Source: Gnetum montanum (taxonomy: Eukaryota; Streptophyta; Gnetopsida; Gnetales; Gnetaceae). Taken from it: DNA of 64,000 nt. The DNA is taken from assembly GCA_015680685.1 (NCBI GenBank), contig MNCI01012628.1:206318-270317 (forward strand), in the 5' to 3' direction. The notes under the pieces are model-generated. The model was given only the letters and a program-made list of their open reading frames with translations, was not told the DNA's origin and made no database searches. The position numbers were made by a program, and so were the translations under genes. Below are positions 22,017 to 34,064 of the stretch, piece after piece; within the stretch, counting starts at the first letter, position 1, and the number at the start of each line of letters is the position of its first letter.

Positions 22017-23206
22017 TTAGGCAATTCATTTCGAGATTAATAGACAAGTTACATTCTATGCAGCATCTGCTAAAAAAGGGAGTTAATTTCGAATAGACAG
22101 ATGATTGTCAGCATGCGTTTGACAGCTTGAAGCAAGAACTTCAATGCTTTCCAACAGTATTCCTACCACAAAGGGATCAACCATTCTACATTTACCTCAC
22201 GACCTCAAACATAGCCCTAGCTGCATTACTCTATCAAAAGAGAAATGATGGGTCAGAAGTACCCATATACTACTTGAGTCATGCTCTATGTGCATATGAA
22301 ATGAGGTATAATGAGGTAGAGCATAATTGTTTAGCGTTAATATTTATGCTCAAAAAGTACAGACACTATCTCTTCCGTAGCCAGGTTAATATAATCTGCA
22401 AAAATAACATACTTAGGGCTATTATGCACAATCTATATGAAAGTAGTAAAATAGCTTGTTGGAAAGCTATCACGGTAGAATTCGATTTGCATTACATTGG
22501 TCAATCTTCTACGAAAGGCCAAGTGATAGCTGACCAATTAATAACATCACCTATTGACAGTCAGGCGATGATAGAGCCTAAATTCCCCAACGAGCATGTA
22601 CATAGTCTAAGCCCTATCCTAACAGGCCTCGAAGCAATGTTACATTTTGACGGAGCTTCAACTGCTAGAGGCTGCAGTGCCGCCACGGTCATTATGTTGT
22701 CACTTGAGGATGTACGTCTTCATGCTTACCGCTTAACCTTTCCCTATACGAACAATGTGGTAGAGTACGAGGGGCTCCTCAAGGGATTATTAACAGCCAG
22801 AGAGCTCGATGTACAACACCTAGCGATTAGGGGCAATTCGATGCTTGTTATAAATCAAATCACAGGAGTCTACGCCTACAAGGCTGCACATTTATAGCCC
22901 TACTGCAATATGGCTAAAGATCTCCTGAAGCAGTTCACAGCAACCGATGCCCAACACATGCCTCAAAATGATAACACGCTAGCCGATGCACTAGCTACAT
23001 TAGCTTTAAATGTGCCATCACACCTGTTCGACACTTGTCCCACCTTAATAATAGAGTGTACAGATCCTATCATTCATACAACACAAATATCTTTACTGCT
23101 TGAGGATAAAATGCCAAAGTGGTACGATAACATTAAAACCTACCTCCTGCATGGCGAACCACTACACAAGCTAACATGTGCACAAAAAGATGCAATCCGC
23201 AAGTGA
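22017..23206 (+). pseudogene. pol: E1 pol: RNase H followed by a second, archaeal-type RNase H
   Basis: The first domain is the usual gypsy RNase H (FYIYLTTSNIALAALLYQK, YYLSHALCAYEMRYNEVE) at about 22120-22400. The second, at about 22620-23010, has MLHFDGAST, NNVVEYEGLLKGLL and NTLADALATLA. This matches the additional RNase H that marks the Tat lineage, with its D, E and D catalytic positions visible. Stops lie at 22010, near 22094, at 22895 and 23204. The connecting stretch has PFYIYLTTSN, where autonomous relatives have an Asp, so the first domain has probably lost a catalytic residue. Confidence 0.9.
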
Positions 23207-24361
23207 GCTAGGCAATACGTCATCATAGGAGATAGTACCCTTTGTAGACGCTCTTTTGATGGAGTACTGCTTACTTGCGTCAACAAAGACCAAGCACAAT
23301 GTATAGTCAGTGAAGTTCACGAGGGATTATGCGGAGGACACATAGCACCATGAGCCATGGCCTCTAAAATCCGTCGCTTAGGGTATTATTGGCCGTATAT
23401 AGAAAAAAACTATCTTACAAAGGTTAAAATGTGTGACACGTGTCAACGTTATGCAAACCTTATACATGTGTCGCCTACGGAACTACACACGACTCAGATT
23501 ACATGGCCCTTTCAATGATGGGGATTAGACATTATAGGGCCTATCACACCAAAATCTTCCACAGGTCATAGCTTCATAATCACCGTTACTGAGTATTTCA
23601 CAAAGTGGGTGGAAGCCATCCCTTTGCGAAAGATCACATCTCAACAGATCTGTCATTTCATTTTAGACAACATCGTAACTAGATTTGGTCTCCCGATGAC
23701 TATCGTGATCGATAATGGGCCACAATTTAGCAGTGTGGAAACCAAATCTTTTTGTGATAGCCTTGGTATCAAACAATCTTTTTCCTCGCCTTATTACCCA
23801 TAAGTGAATGATCAAGCCGAAGCAATGAACAAGGTCATTATCAACTTGCTCAAGAAAATGCTCAATAGCAACAAGAGACGATGGCATGAAAAAATCATCT
23901 ATGTGCTATGGGCGTACCGTACCACATGTAGAATAGCTACAGACAGTACACCTTATAGCCTAGTCTATGGATCTGAGGCGGTGCTGCCCCTCGAATTACA
24001 AGTTCCTTCTCTGCGGATGTTCCTCTCCACGATTATAAATGACGCTCAACACACCGAGTCTTGGATCATGGATTTGGACTCAGTAGAGGAGAAACGAATA
24101 TAGATGCTTGATACCATCGAAAAGTATCAAGATAAGTAGAGGCAGAAGCACCATCATAATCTTCAACAACGTCCGATCGAGAAGGGATATTTGGTTCTCA
24201 AAGCCATTCGTGAACTAGTAGGCAAGTTCTCTGCAAACTGGGAGGGCCCTTTCTTGGTAGCTGATGTGTATGGCAATGGTGCATTCAAGCTAGCAAACAT
24301 CAACGGCAACGATCTACCGAATCCCATGAATCATATATATCTAAAGAGCTACTATATCTAG
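23207..24361 (+). pseudogene. pol: E1 pol: integrase
   Basis: The zinc-binding HHCC part is at about 23310-23450 (EVHEGLCGGH, then CDTCQRYA). The core has D in GLDIIGPI, D in VIDNGPQF and E in NDQAEAMN, so the DDE triad is readable. The C-terminal part has FSANWEGPFLVADVYGNGAF, and coding ends at 24361. Stops include 23204, several at 23350-23520 and 23801 (TAA where the family has Gln) and 24101. Integrase inserts the cDNA into chromosomes. There is no chromodomain, as expected for Tat. Confidence 0.9.
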
Positions 24362-24404
24362 CTGCATATCCAGTGTTAACATCAGGCACAAAAATCGTCT
24401 GCTA

Positions 24405-24835
24405 CGACGTAAAACTAGTGTCTTCCTCATGCGTCTACCATGATGCTAAACTGGCAACGATCGTCCGCCATGACGTAAAACTGGCAGTGTTGTACAGGTC
24501 CGCCAAGATGTAAAACTGGCATTTCCTACACGCATCTACCATGATGCTAAACTGGCATCAGCTATCCGCCATGACATAAAACTAGCACAGGTAAGCCTCT
24601 GTCTACTGAGACGTGAAATCAGCATAAACTTGTCCCTAGGTCATGACATGAAACTAACATCCACAGCACGGTCTACTGAGATCATAAATCAGCCCTACCA
24701 CCATCCACTACGACGTAAAACTAGCATTCTTTAGTTCACCTAGACTTTAAATTGGGACCATGGTATGCTGGGACTTAAAACCAGCAACAACAGTCTACCA
24801 GGACTTAAAACTGGGACCTACAGACCGCCAACACA
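24405..24835 (+). repeat. Degenerate tandem repeat in E1 3' UTR
   Basis: About twelve units of roughly 33-40 bases share a CTACCATGATG-TAAAACTGGCA core and follow directly on integrase. Tat/Ogre elements are known to have hypervariable tandem repeats here that can seed satellites. E2 carries related phrases at about 29700-30060. Confidence 0.65.
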
Positions 24836-26004
24836 CGACTCAGGCGAACGTGACCATCTCTGCATGGCTGCAACACGAACGGGATGGGATGTTTGGATAG
24901 CCCCAGCATTGCTACCTCACAGGAATTCTGCTAATTCCTCGGATATGCTAAAGGGCATACTACTGACCCCTCGGAGATGCCATCACTGCACCCATTTCAG
25001 CAGTGGCACCTCTAAGAGGTTAGTTTCACCGTCCGAAGTCCCAAAAGAGTTCTCATCCACCACAACCTTGGGGATCTCCACTCATCATCACTATCAGACT
25101 CTGGCTTCATAGATTCACCTAGTTGGTTCTTTGTGTAACCAGTCAGGTGTGATGAGTCTGATTTTCTTTGGCGACGATATGCTAGGCCAAGCATCAACAA
25201 TGAGACCCTAGCCTCTTGCTATGGTGCCTCGTTCATGGCCCGCTCACTCTGTCTCACCCCAAACAGTACTTGTTTCAACAACCTCTCCGGTGATTTGGTT
25301 GAGCAATGGTGTCCTATGTTTTCTTCTTTGGTTGCAAGTTACTTGTTACGAGGACGTCGTTCAAAAGTGCGTTTATCTGAGCGGTGAAGTACAGATAACG
25401 TTTTGAGATGGCCGCTTAGGTTAGCCTATCCACTTAGGAGTGCAACCTTGTTTTTCTCATAATCCTATCTCTTGCTCTTATTCCCCTCCTTAGCCATTCC
25501 ATCTGCTTCCCTTGCACAAAATGTGAATACGCAGCATACGCTTTCCACATCTGCATTACAGTCAAGTCCATGAACTGGCGAAACGCAACTCGCCTAGTGG
25601 ACGCCAAAAAAAATGGGGTCAACAAAATGAATGAAACACAACTCATCTAGGCCGTGTAGACACAACGCAATTCATCTATGCAAGCCCCTTCATCTACAAT
25701 ATGATGGCATAACTCCATGCAAATGCAATCGCAGGAGAAGGCTTAATTCCTTATGCACAAAAGAACTATAACCTCACGTTTGAGTCTATCCCAAACCTCA
25801 CTTGAGTCTTCCCTGAACCTCTCTCCTCTTACCTCTATAAGAATTCCCTCCCATACCATTTTATCTCCTGTCTATCTTATTTCTGCACTTCTACATTGAA
25901 GGGGTGACACTTGAGTAACTGTTGATGAATGTTGTTGGTGCTTTCACCCATCCGGTGTTTCGTATTCTTTGTTGACGTCTTTCGGGCAAGCCCTCTAAAC
26001 GTCA
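24836..26004 (+). other. E1 3' untranslated region
   Basis: Non-coding. Short open frames (for example 24765-25112 and 25434-25646) show no family resemblance. The sequence CTTTGTTGACGTCTTTCG and its inverted partner form a hairpin just before the polypurine tract. E2 and E3 have the same hairpin. Confidence 0.5.
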
Positions 26005-26019
26005 ACAAAGAGGGGCCAT
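26005..26019 (+). other. E1 polypurine tract
   Basis: ACAAAGAGGGGCCAT ends immediately before the 3' LTR start. E2 (32431-32445) and E3 have the same tract. Confidence 0.75.
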
Positions 26020-27600
26020 TGAAACACCGTGAAAATCATGAATCAGCCTAGGACGAAGATTCACGATTCAGATGAAAGTTTGCGACAGAAATCCAGAAGA
26101 CAAAATAAGGCAAAGAGGTGCGTAACATCAAGTCTCCAAATTTCTTACGGATTCCAACCTTACTTACTTTGTTTTCTCTCTTTACGCTACATTACATAAC
26201 ATAGCGTAATGATGTTCAGCATAACTCTGCTTAATGTAGCCCGATATCAGAAAGTAACTTACTTCGGCAAATTCGACAAGGTTTAAAATCTAAGACTTAT
26301 CGCACATTCTGCTAAGTCTTTGTTCAGGGCTGAGTTTATGCTCAGTTACGCAGAGTAGCGTAATGAGCTTCGAGGAAGTCAAAGTCAGAGTCTAAAGAAG
26401 CGCGGCAGATTGATTTCTTCTTCTTTTTTGCAAATTGGCCGCTTTATGCTTATTACGCTACGCAGCGTAAACAAGCGTAACTTATTATAAAGTTGACCAC
26501 TTTTACACTCTATTACACTTTGCGGTGTAAATGAATGTAAAGTAGCTTGAATTAACTACTTCTACACTCTATTACGCTCTACATGCTATGTAGCATAAAT
26601 GAGCGTAATACTGCCTAAAGTCAACTAAGGCAGTACCAGACACACACCTGCTATCCATATGTACAATACGCTCATCAGCGTATCTCAGCGTAATCATGAG
26701 GTATCTTCAGCGGGAGTGGTTAACAGCGTACTTTGCCCTCTTTCCCAGAAGCGTGATGCAACATGACCAATTTCAACGTAAAGTTTGCCTGATCAACGAC
26801 ATTTTGAAAGTTCGAGACATGTGTCATCAGGGCTGTGCCTTCTCCACATACTACTAAACCTATAAATACTCTAATTGGCAAGGAAAGAAAAAGGGTATCA
26901 TCTTTGGTAGAGACAGAAGACATTTTTGAGCATTGGCAGCAAGAGCGATCAGTCTTTTGGTGAAAATACAATTCTCTCCATTGGCGATCGTTAGCAGCTT
27001 TGGAGTAAAGACTACCGAAGGCAAAAGAAGTAGATTAGAGATCGAGAGATCATCTGGTATAGTTAACAAGGTTTATTGATCAGAAATAGTTGATCAATAG
27101 ACATCCAGGCTTGACCTTCCTTGCATTCCCCCTTTAGCTTACGAGGTAGACCAAGCTTCATTCTGTACTCCTTGTTGAATAGTTTTCTTGTTTTTTTGTG
27201 TATGCTTCATGCAAGATAAATGGAGTTTTCTATTGGAACTTTGTATACGATATACTCAGTCTTCGATTCAAAACATAGATCTTGGAATTGCACATCTTTC
27301 CTAAATCTAATCCTCCTTGTCGCATTAACGTTGTCATTATTTCAATTTATTTACATCGTTTTCTACTCCTTTTACGATTCATTGGATCAATTTGCTTTGT
27401 GGAACATCTATATAATATGTATATTATCGCGACATTTATTAATTTACTGGTTAAGTAAGTTCCTGTTTGATCGACAAGACCATTCAGGGCACCACGGATT
27501 CGTTTCCTCCAACACGGCCCTCGCATGGATCCGTGGTTAAGACTGTGTACACAGATCTTTGTTCGGTATTTTTCAGTGATCGAATTTTTTCGTTGTTACA
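26020..27600 (+). repeat. E1 3' LTR
   Basis: 1581 bp. Aligns with 1640-3194. It carries about 26 extra bases near 27530-27560 (GTGGTTAAGACTGTGTACACAG region) relative to the 5' LTR. Confidence 0.93.
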
Positions 27601-27605
27601 CTTGG
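27601..27605. repeat. Target-site duplication of E1 (right)
   Basis: CTTGG, identical to 1635-1639. Confidence 0.9.
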
Positions 27606-29660
27606 AAATCTCTAGTAACCTATACTTATCGAAAATAACTCAATTTTTCACAACAACATTCATCTCCACATTGGTGAACCCCTCCTCCACATTTCCTAGT
27701 GTGGAGCTAGCTTGGATTCCCTAGGTATATATAATATAACCTACTCTATAGACAAAAATAGCCTAATAACCTACCCTAGTGACTTCTAGATTTTGTCAAA
27801 GCCTACCAAAGCCTTCAAATGCCTAAAAATTAAATAAAATTAATAAAAGGCCACCTCCCATCCATGCTAGGATCACCCTATCCAATATGTAGGAAAAGGG
27901 AATGACTATAGGGACACTTAGGAGCCTTCAAACCAATGAATTTCAATGCTAAATCTTAACCCTTGATCCCCTATAGCCCCAATGACTTTAAAACCCTATC
28001 AAATGTTTTCAAAAGTGTTCCAAAAATTAAACCCAAGTTGATCCATGTTGGGAGGGATCCTATCCATGTTGGGGGGGGAGATCCTATCCATGTTGGCTAG
28101 CATGGAGCCAGTGTGGATGGAAGGGAGAATGGCAAAAACTTTTAAGATTTTCCTAAAAACTAACTGTTGGTGACAACCCAACCCTCTTAGAGGCTCTAGT
28201 AGCTAAAACTTGTCAAAATTAATCCTATTTCATATTTTTCCTAGCTTCTACACTAAGAACCCTCCTCTTCCACACTAGCCAACATGGAGCCAGCGTGGAT
28301 GTAGCTAGGAAAATTCATGAGGGATCACAGATACATCAAAATAAGATAGATTGCCTAGTATTTATCCTACAACCATGTAAACCCCTCTGGAAGCTACTAG
28401 AACTTGTGAAATTAATATAAATTAGTAAAAAATCCAATCCCCTAAGGTCCTCCACATTGGCCAATGTGGAGCCAATGTGAAACTAAGAGGGTAATTCATA
28501 AAACCATCTAGGAACCCTCCAAACTATCTAATTTTGATCCTAAACCATAGCCCTTAACATCAGAAACCCTGGGAGCTGACATGCATGGTTGATTATGGTT
28601 AAAACTAATCTATATCTAATATTTTTTATCTATCCATGCTAGGCACCACCTCATCCACACTAGGTAGCATGGACCCAACATGGATGAGTTACCTTTCCCC
28701 CATCAACACCCTAGGAGACCAAAAACCTACACTAGTAAAGCCTAGGATCTCACAGCCTTAAGATTGTACTCATTTAATCTCATTTTATCCCTTGAAATCC
28801 ATCAACTCCCCTCCTCCATGCTAGAGCAACCCTACCTAGCATGGATTAGGGGGTTATGACCATGCATGGCCTTAAACAACCTCCAAACCTAGCCAAGATC
28901 AACCAAAATCTTGGAAAATCATAGTCTACAACCCTAGAAACCCATAAACTTGTTTGATTTAGTCCAAAGATTATCGTAAAGCCAAAAAGAAAGGATAGCC
29001 CCTATGCTCCATGCTAGCTCCACACTTGCTTACATGGACATTGTCCAAAACTTATTTTAACAATCAAAACCCTACCCAAATGGCCTCAAAACCTAGCTAT
29101 AAGCTATACAATTGCAAGGTCTTGGTTCCAACTAGCATCCCAAACTATTTGATCCTATTTTGATCCATATTTGGATCCTCTATGCTAAGCCCCCTTCCAT
29201 CCATGCTAGCTAGCATGAAGACAGGGGGTGTAACATTAAGACTTGCTTCTTTACCATTTTTAACCTTCAAAATGATCAATTTTGATAGATCTCATCCTAT
29301 GCTACCTTAGGAAGGCCATGGAACCCCAAATTTGATCCTTTGGATGCCATGCAAAATACTTACATGGGCCTCCATGTTGGCTCCACACTAGCCAATATGT
29401 ATCAAGAGTGGAAGACACTTTCAAGCTCTAATGGAGGGTTTTGAGGATTGAAACTAATGCTAAAACTAGCTCATTCCCTTCTCTAGTCAACTATGTTAAC
29501 ATGCAAGCCATCAAGGGTCAAAAAAATACCTTAAATGAGCCTTGGAAACTATCTATATGTTTCACCCATGCTTGGGATCATTCCATCCACATTGGTCAGC
29601 ATGGATCCAATGTGGATACCATCAAAACCTTGCTTTTTAAGCCTAAATAGCCTCAAAATA
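27606..29660 (+). repeat. E2 spacer array, about 190-bp period with hairpin motifs
   Basis: Motifs of the form CCATGCTAG-TAGCATGGA and CCAATGTGGAGCCAATGTGG recur near 27695, 28094, 28285, 28462, 28670, 28838, 29213, 29398 and 29598, roughly every 170-210 bases. Each unit holds an imperfect palindrome and a CCTAAAA-ACCCT-rich spacer. Units are strongly diverged. There is no coding signal. It continues the array left of E1 (1070-1634), giving about 2.6 kb in E2. Confidence 0.6.
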
Positions 29661-30300
29661 GCCCTAGTTGATGTCTAAACTTACCTATGATTCTTACAGC
29701 CTGAAAAGATGGCCTACTAAGGCCTACAATGAGCAAAATCTAGTCCTTTTGACCATGTGTTGACCAAGATTTACCATATGTATTTTGCTTTACCTTATGT
29801 GACCTTGTTTCGTTACATTATGATCTATTTTGATCATTGTTGCATTGTTGACCTTATTTGGTCTTAATACTAATTCTATTTTAATGAGTTTAACTTTATT
29901 CTCTACATTATAGCCCTATAGAGTCTTTTTTAGCCTTTGAATGATGTTAAATGGTGGGGTTTAACCTTCCCTAATCATCATTTAGTACCATGTCATCGTG
30001 GTCCACTAAGGCCTAAAATTGGAATCATGGCCTGCCGTAGCCTCAAACTAGCAAAATTGCATTAGTTGACCTTGTTATACTTGTCTTAATCTTATTTGAC
30101 CTTTGTTTGACCTTTATGTAGCCCTCATCTCATTATCTCTTATAGCCTTACATGACCTTGTTCACCTTTTGTTTGCTTTTTATGGTATGGATTTGCATAA
30201 TTTTATATGCATTTTGAAATTTTTTACTCATCTTTACTTAAGTTCCACTTAATATGCTTATGGTTGACATGCAAGATTGAAATATGAGTACTTAGGAGCA
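29661..30300 (+). other. Pyrimidine-rich stretch before E2 RT remnant
   Basis: Rich in TTGACCTT and TTATTTGACC phrases, with two GGCCTACTAAGGCCTA-like phrases (about 29710 and 30005). Non-coding. It ends near an AG (GCAAG, about 30273) that aligns with the RT-side 3' splice sites of E1 and E3. Confidence 0.45.
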
Positions 30301-30312
30301 AATCAATTTTCC

Positions 30313-31362
30313 TGTAAGCCTAAGTCAACCTCACGGTGATGTAGAATGGTGTATCAACCCAGATTGCTTAGATCTTGAGCTTGAGAGTCTCATTGACCAC
30401 ATGGCCTTCATAGAGGAACCTCTAGAATGGCCTAAAGACCTAGTTAGAACCCTTGACCTTAAGGCTAGCAACATAACCAAAGACTCTCTAGTTAAGGTTC
30501 CTTCACAACACATAGTGGTGAGGAGAAAATTTTAAAACTAAGTTCCTCACTAGAACCTCAACAGGCTCAAGAAATCACCAAATTCCTACAACATAACATT
30601 AAGGCATTCACCTAGTCATATAAAGATATGCCAAGCCTAGACCTAGGTTTAGTAAAACACATCATACTAGATCCTAGCATTATACTAGTGAAGAAATAGT
30701 ACATAAGATTAGACGTGATTTGGCCATGGCAATTCATGATGAGATCATAAAGCTTTATCAAGTTGATTTCATTTGAGCTTTCAATTATGTAGAATGGGTG
30801 TCCAATATAGTGGTGTTTCCTAAGAAAAATAGGAGCATACACACTTGCATTGATTTCTGAGATCTAATTAAGGAAACCATCAAGGATGACTTTCCTTTGC
30901 TTAGTATTAATCGACTTATTGATACTACTATCAAGCATGTTTTATTATCCTTTATAGCTTGGTTTATGATTCTAAAGTTTCTTTTCCTCTTAAACTATAG
31001 GTTTCATTATTGAGGGTGGCGCTATTGGACTTCATCAATGATGAATAGAATAAGAAGCTACATGCCATTGATCTAGATTTGGTGGAAGAGCAACAATTAC
31101 AGACCCTTACATAAATTGAGTGATACCAAGAGAGGTAGAAGCAACATCACCACCATGAATTGAACAAATTAAAGATCAAGAAGGGAGACCAGGTGCTCAA
31201 GGTTGTCTGTGAGCATGTAGAAAAGTTATCAACCAATTGGAAAGGACCTTTTTTTATCACCAAGTCCTATGGAAATGGAGCCTTCAAAGTGGTAGACATG
31301 GATAGGAATAAGTTGGTCAGCTGAGTCAATCATTCCTATTTACAACCTTATTACATCTAACA
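30313..31362 (+). pseudogene. E2 pol remnant: RT start fused to integrase end by internal deletion
   Basis: 30313-30945 matches the start of Tat pol: TLDLKASNITKDSL, then SYKDMPSLD, WVSNIVVFPKKN and FPLLSINRLIDTT, in changing frames with stops. At about 30950 it jumps to the integrase C-terminal region (SLVYDSKVSFPLKL, then EKLSTNWKGPFFITKSYGNGAFKV). About 2.5 kb present in E1, covering the RT core, both RNase H domains and the integrase core, is missing. This is a degenerate, internally deleted copy. Confidence 0.8.
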
Positions 31363-32430
31363 CATTTTCTTTGTAGATACTAACATTGACATCCATGACC
31401 ATAGTAACCAATAACAAGTAAGCTAACATTCCTTTTTCTATCTCTTTTTTCACAACAAGAAGATTGTGAAACTTTGTAACATCTATAATGCAAGATAAAG
31501 ATCTCTTTTGGGTGTAATGATTTGGATCCATACTCATCTAATTTGCTAGTTCTTCCATATAATGTTATGCATGATTTTGTAACAACATGTTTTCTTTGTC
31601 TTCTTTTGATTTTCTCTTAGAGTTGTGCTTGCAGGATGAAGCCTAGAGTCATCATAAAGGTACAACTAATTATGATGGCAAGTGACCATGTGGCCTCAAT
31701 GCATAATATTTGGTGAGCATGTCTTTCCATATAAAGAGTGCTTGCTTCATAATTCCTACCATTGCCTTTCTTAAAACCAAATCCCATAGCCTAATTATGA
31801 CCTTCCTTACACTGAATAACAATGTTGATCTATGTTTGACATTCATGCATTGTGGCCATGTAAAATCTTCTTCATCATGCTCTACCTCTAAGTCCATTGA
31901 ATGTAACACATCTCATTCAATGGAAAAACCAAATCAAATCTATTTTTGATAATGAAACCCAATGAAGGTTTAACCCCACTAGAAAAATGGAGAAGTAAAT
32001 TTCCAAGAAGCCAAGAGGCCAATGAAGGGCAAAAGATAGATCAATTGCTCCAAACATGAAAAAGGATGAGTTTAATGGCCAAAGAAACCCTAAAGCTAAG
32101 TGTTGATTCCTTAAAAAACATTACTGAGTGACCAACACTTTAAATCATAAAATATAAAGACCATCTCAAGTAGCCAAAGTTTCACCACCATGATATAACC
32201 ATGAAGTCAACTTATGGAACTTATTCTTAATCCTAAAGACCATTTCCTGGTAGCTAACTATGGCCTTTATTCCATATTATATTTTCATAATCTTATTTCA
32301 TCATCATGAGAACTCTTTATCATGGTTCAACACTACCAAATCAAAGGTAGAGAGGGAATGTTGATGATGGACTTTTGATGGTATTTTGTGTTCTTTGTTG
32401 ATGTCTCTCGAGTCAGTCCTCAAGACATCA
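31363..32430 (+). other. E2 3' untranslated region
   Basis: AT-rich, no coding signal. It ends with the CTTTGTTGATGTCTCTCG hairpin and polypurine tract shared with E1 and E3. Confidence 0.5.
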
Positions 32431-32445
32431 ACAAAGAGGGACCAA
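32431..32445 (+). other. E2 polypurine tract
   Basis: ACAAAGAGGGACCAA directly before the LTR start TGAAACACC. Confidence 0.7.
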
Positions 32446-33750
32446 TGAAACACCACCAAGAGAATTCATGTTGTGACTTGGACCTTCACTACTTAACATG
32501 ATGTAAGATGTTATTGTAAATGTAAGGTTTGCGGCCCATGAGCTATAATCTTGCACACTTTAACTTTTTGGGACTAAAAAATACCTCATAACTTGTTACT
32601 GCCTCACTTACAAAGTGGGAAAAGTAATGTCATGTCTATATTTGGGCTTGGAAAGGCTTAAAATGCCTTGGGGACTATCAAATTTGGCATTTTAATAGGT
32701 TTTATGGTGGTCATGGCTTTTACTACATTGGAGTTGTACATACCCAATGTTGGAATTGTTGAGGTTTTCATTCTCCTAGTAATGTCTACCGTATGACCAA
32801 TGTAGTCACCATAACTTTTGAGTAATATTCATATGTCTAGTGTAGTCACCATATTTCCCAAAAAATTTCAATAATGTCAGCATAGCTCTTTAAGGCTAGC
32901 ATAGTTGAGGTGAAGCCAACATAGTAACAGAAGTTGGTTTACTATTTTTAGTATCTCATGTGGTTTTGATGGCCTTGGAGTGTCAAAACATACCACAAAT
33001 GGACAACTATGTTGAGAATTAAGACCTATTACACCTACAAATAACATCAATCTATCAATTATCATGAGAGAAATTTGTAGCCTTAAATCAACAATCTTAA
33101 AGCCTATAAAAGCTAAACTTAAACACATTATTTAAGTTTTGAACATTTTTTTCCACCTCAAAACCTTTGGACCCTTAGTACTTTAGATCCATTTGGCATT
33201 TGCAAGACTTTTGGAGCAAATCAGTACCTACTTAAGTGCTAAAGTTTCTCAAGATAGTACTATTGCAACAAGAGTCAAACATCATCATTTACACCATTGG
33301 TAAAAAAAAGTTGTAGATTCAAGTGAAAACCAGCAAGGAGTTCTTAGCGATTGGAGTTGGGAAGTACCTAGATCATGGAGTTTGACTATAGAAAACAACC
33401 TACTAGCTCCAATAGTCTTTGAGCTTCAGCTAAGCAAGCTTCTTACAAATTTTGAACACAATCTATACTCTAAATTTTATAATTTAAGAATCTCACTATT
33501 TTAATAAAGTTTACAATTCATCTTTTTCTCACAATTCATTTCAATTTTTAATTTCTATGTTTATTTTTAATCAAATCTATAATTTTATTTTCATCTTTTA
33601 CCTTCTTCTACATTCTTCAAGTTCCTGGATGATTGACTAGACCATCTAGGGCACCTTGGGTCCTCTTTCTCATGCCCTTAGGATTCAAGGTTAAAACTAT
33701 TTTGTGACTATGATTTTCAATTTTTCCATAAACTAAATTTTTTAGCTACA
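32446..33750 (+). repeat. E2 3' LTR
   Basis: 1305 bp from TGAAACACCACC to TTAGCTACA. It is related to the E1 LTR: same first ten bases and the same block GACCATCTAGGGCACC near the end. TATAAAAG at 33105-33112. Its end abuts E3 LTR sequence, so E2 is inserted in the E3 3' LTR. The matching E2 5' LTR is not in the window. Confidence 0.8.
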
Positions 33751-34064
33751 ATACCTAGGTCAAAGTGTAACATGTGAGCTTAAAGCCCACATGCCATATG
33801 CTAATCCCACAAGATACCCAGCATGTGGGACTAAAATGTCCATCATGTGAAATCAAAGCCCAAATACCACACATTATCTCCACATGCTACATAGTGTGTG
33901 AAGATAAAATATATAGTGTGTGAGATAAAAATGTCAATTTTTGTAGCTTGTGAAATATTTTTAGCTACCACAAGCTAGAACACCTGGAATTTGTAGCTTG
34001 TGGACCATGAATCTCAATATTTTACATTGGAAAACTATCTAAAATTTTGTTAGTGCAAGGCCAT
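33751..34064 (-). repeat. E3 3' LTR, left fragment
   Basis: Matches 60340-60645 of the E3 5' LTR, including CATGTGGGACTAARATGTCC and AAGCCCAAATMCCACAC. It is cut on the left by the end of E2 and on the right by S1. Confidence 0.8.

Larger units (their letters stand above)
1640..27600 (+). mobile_element. E1: giant Tat-lineage Ty3/gypsy LTR retrotransposon
   Basis: The element is bounded by LTRs at 1640-3194 and 26020-27600, both starting TGAAACACYGTG and ending TTACA, with a perfect 5-bp TSD. Without the nested N1 it is about 17.2 kb. Order: LTR, primer site, gag, protease, a roughly 5 kb interval with an antisense gene, RT, RNase H, a second RNase H, integrase, a tandem-repeat 3' UTR, polypurine tract, LTR. 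The second RNase H (DGAST, then VEYEGL) and the CxxHxxxxH motif after gag place it in the Tat group, which includes Ogre and Retand. All ORFs carry stop codons but the frame is largely conserved, so it is a decayed copy of a once-complete element. Confidence 0.95.

Noticed and set aside
24765-25646. Open frames in the E1 3' UTR (24765-25112, 25221-25406, 25434-25646)
   Set aside because: Short, overlap the tandem repeat, show no family resemblance and have no counterpart in E2 or E3.
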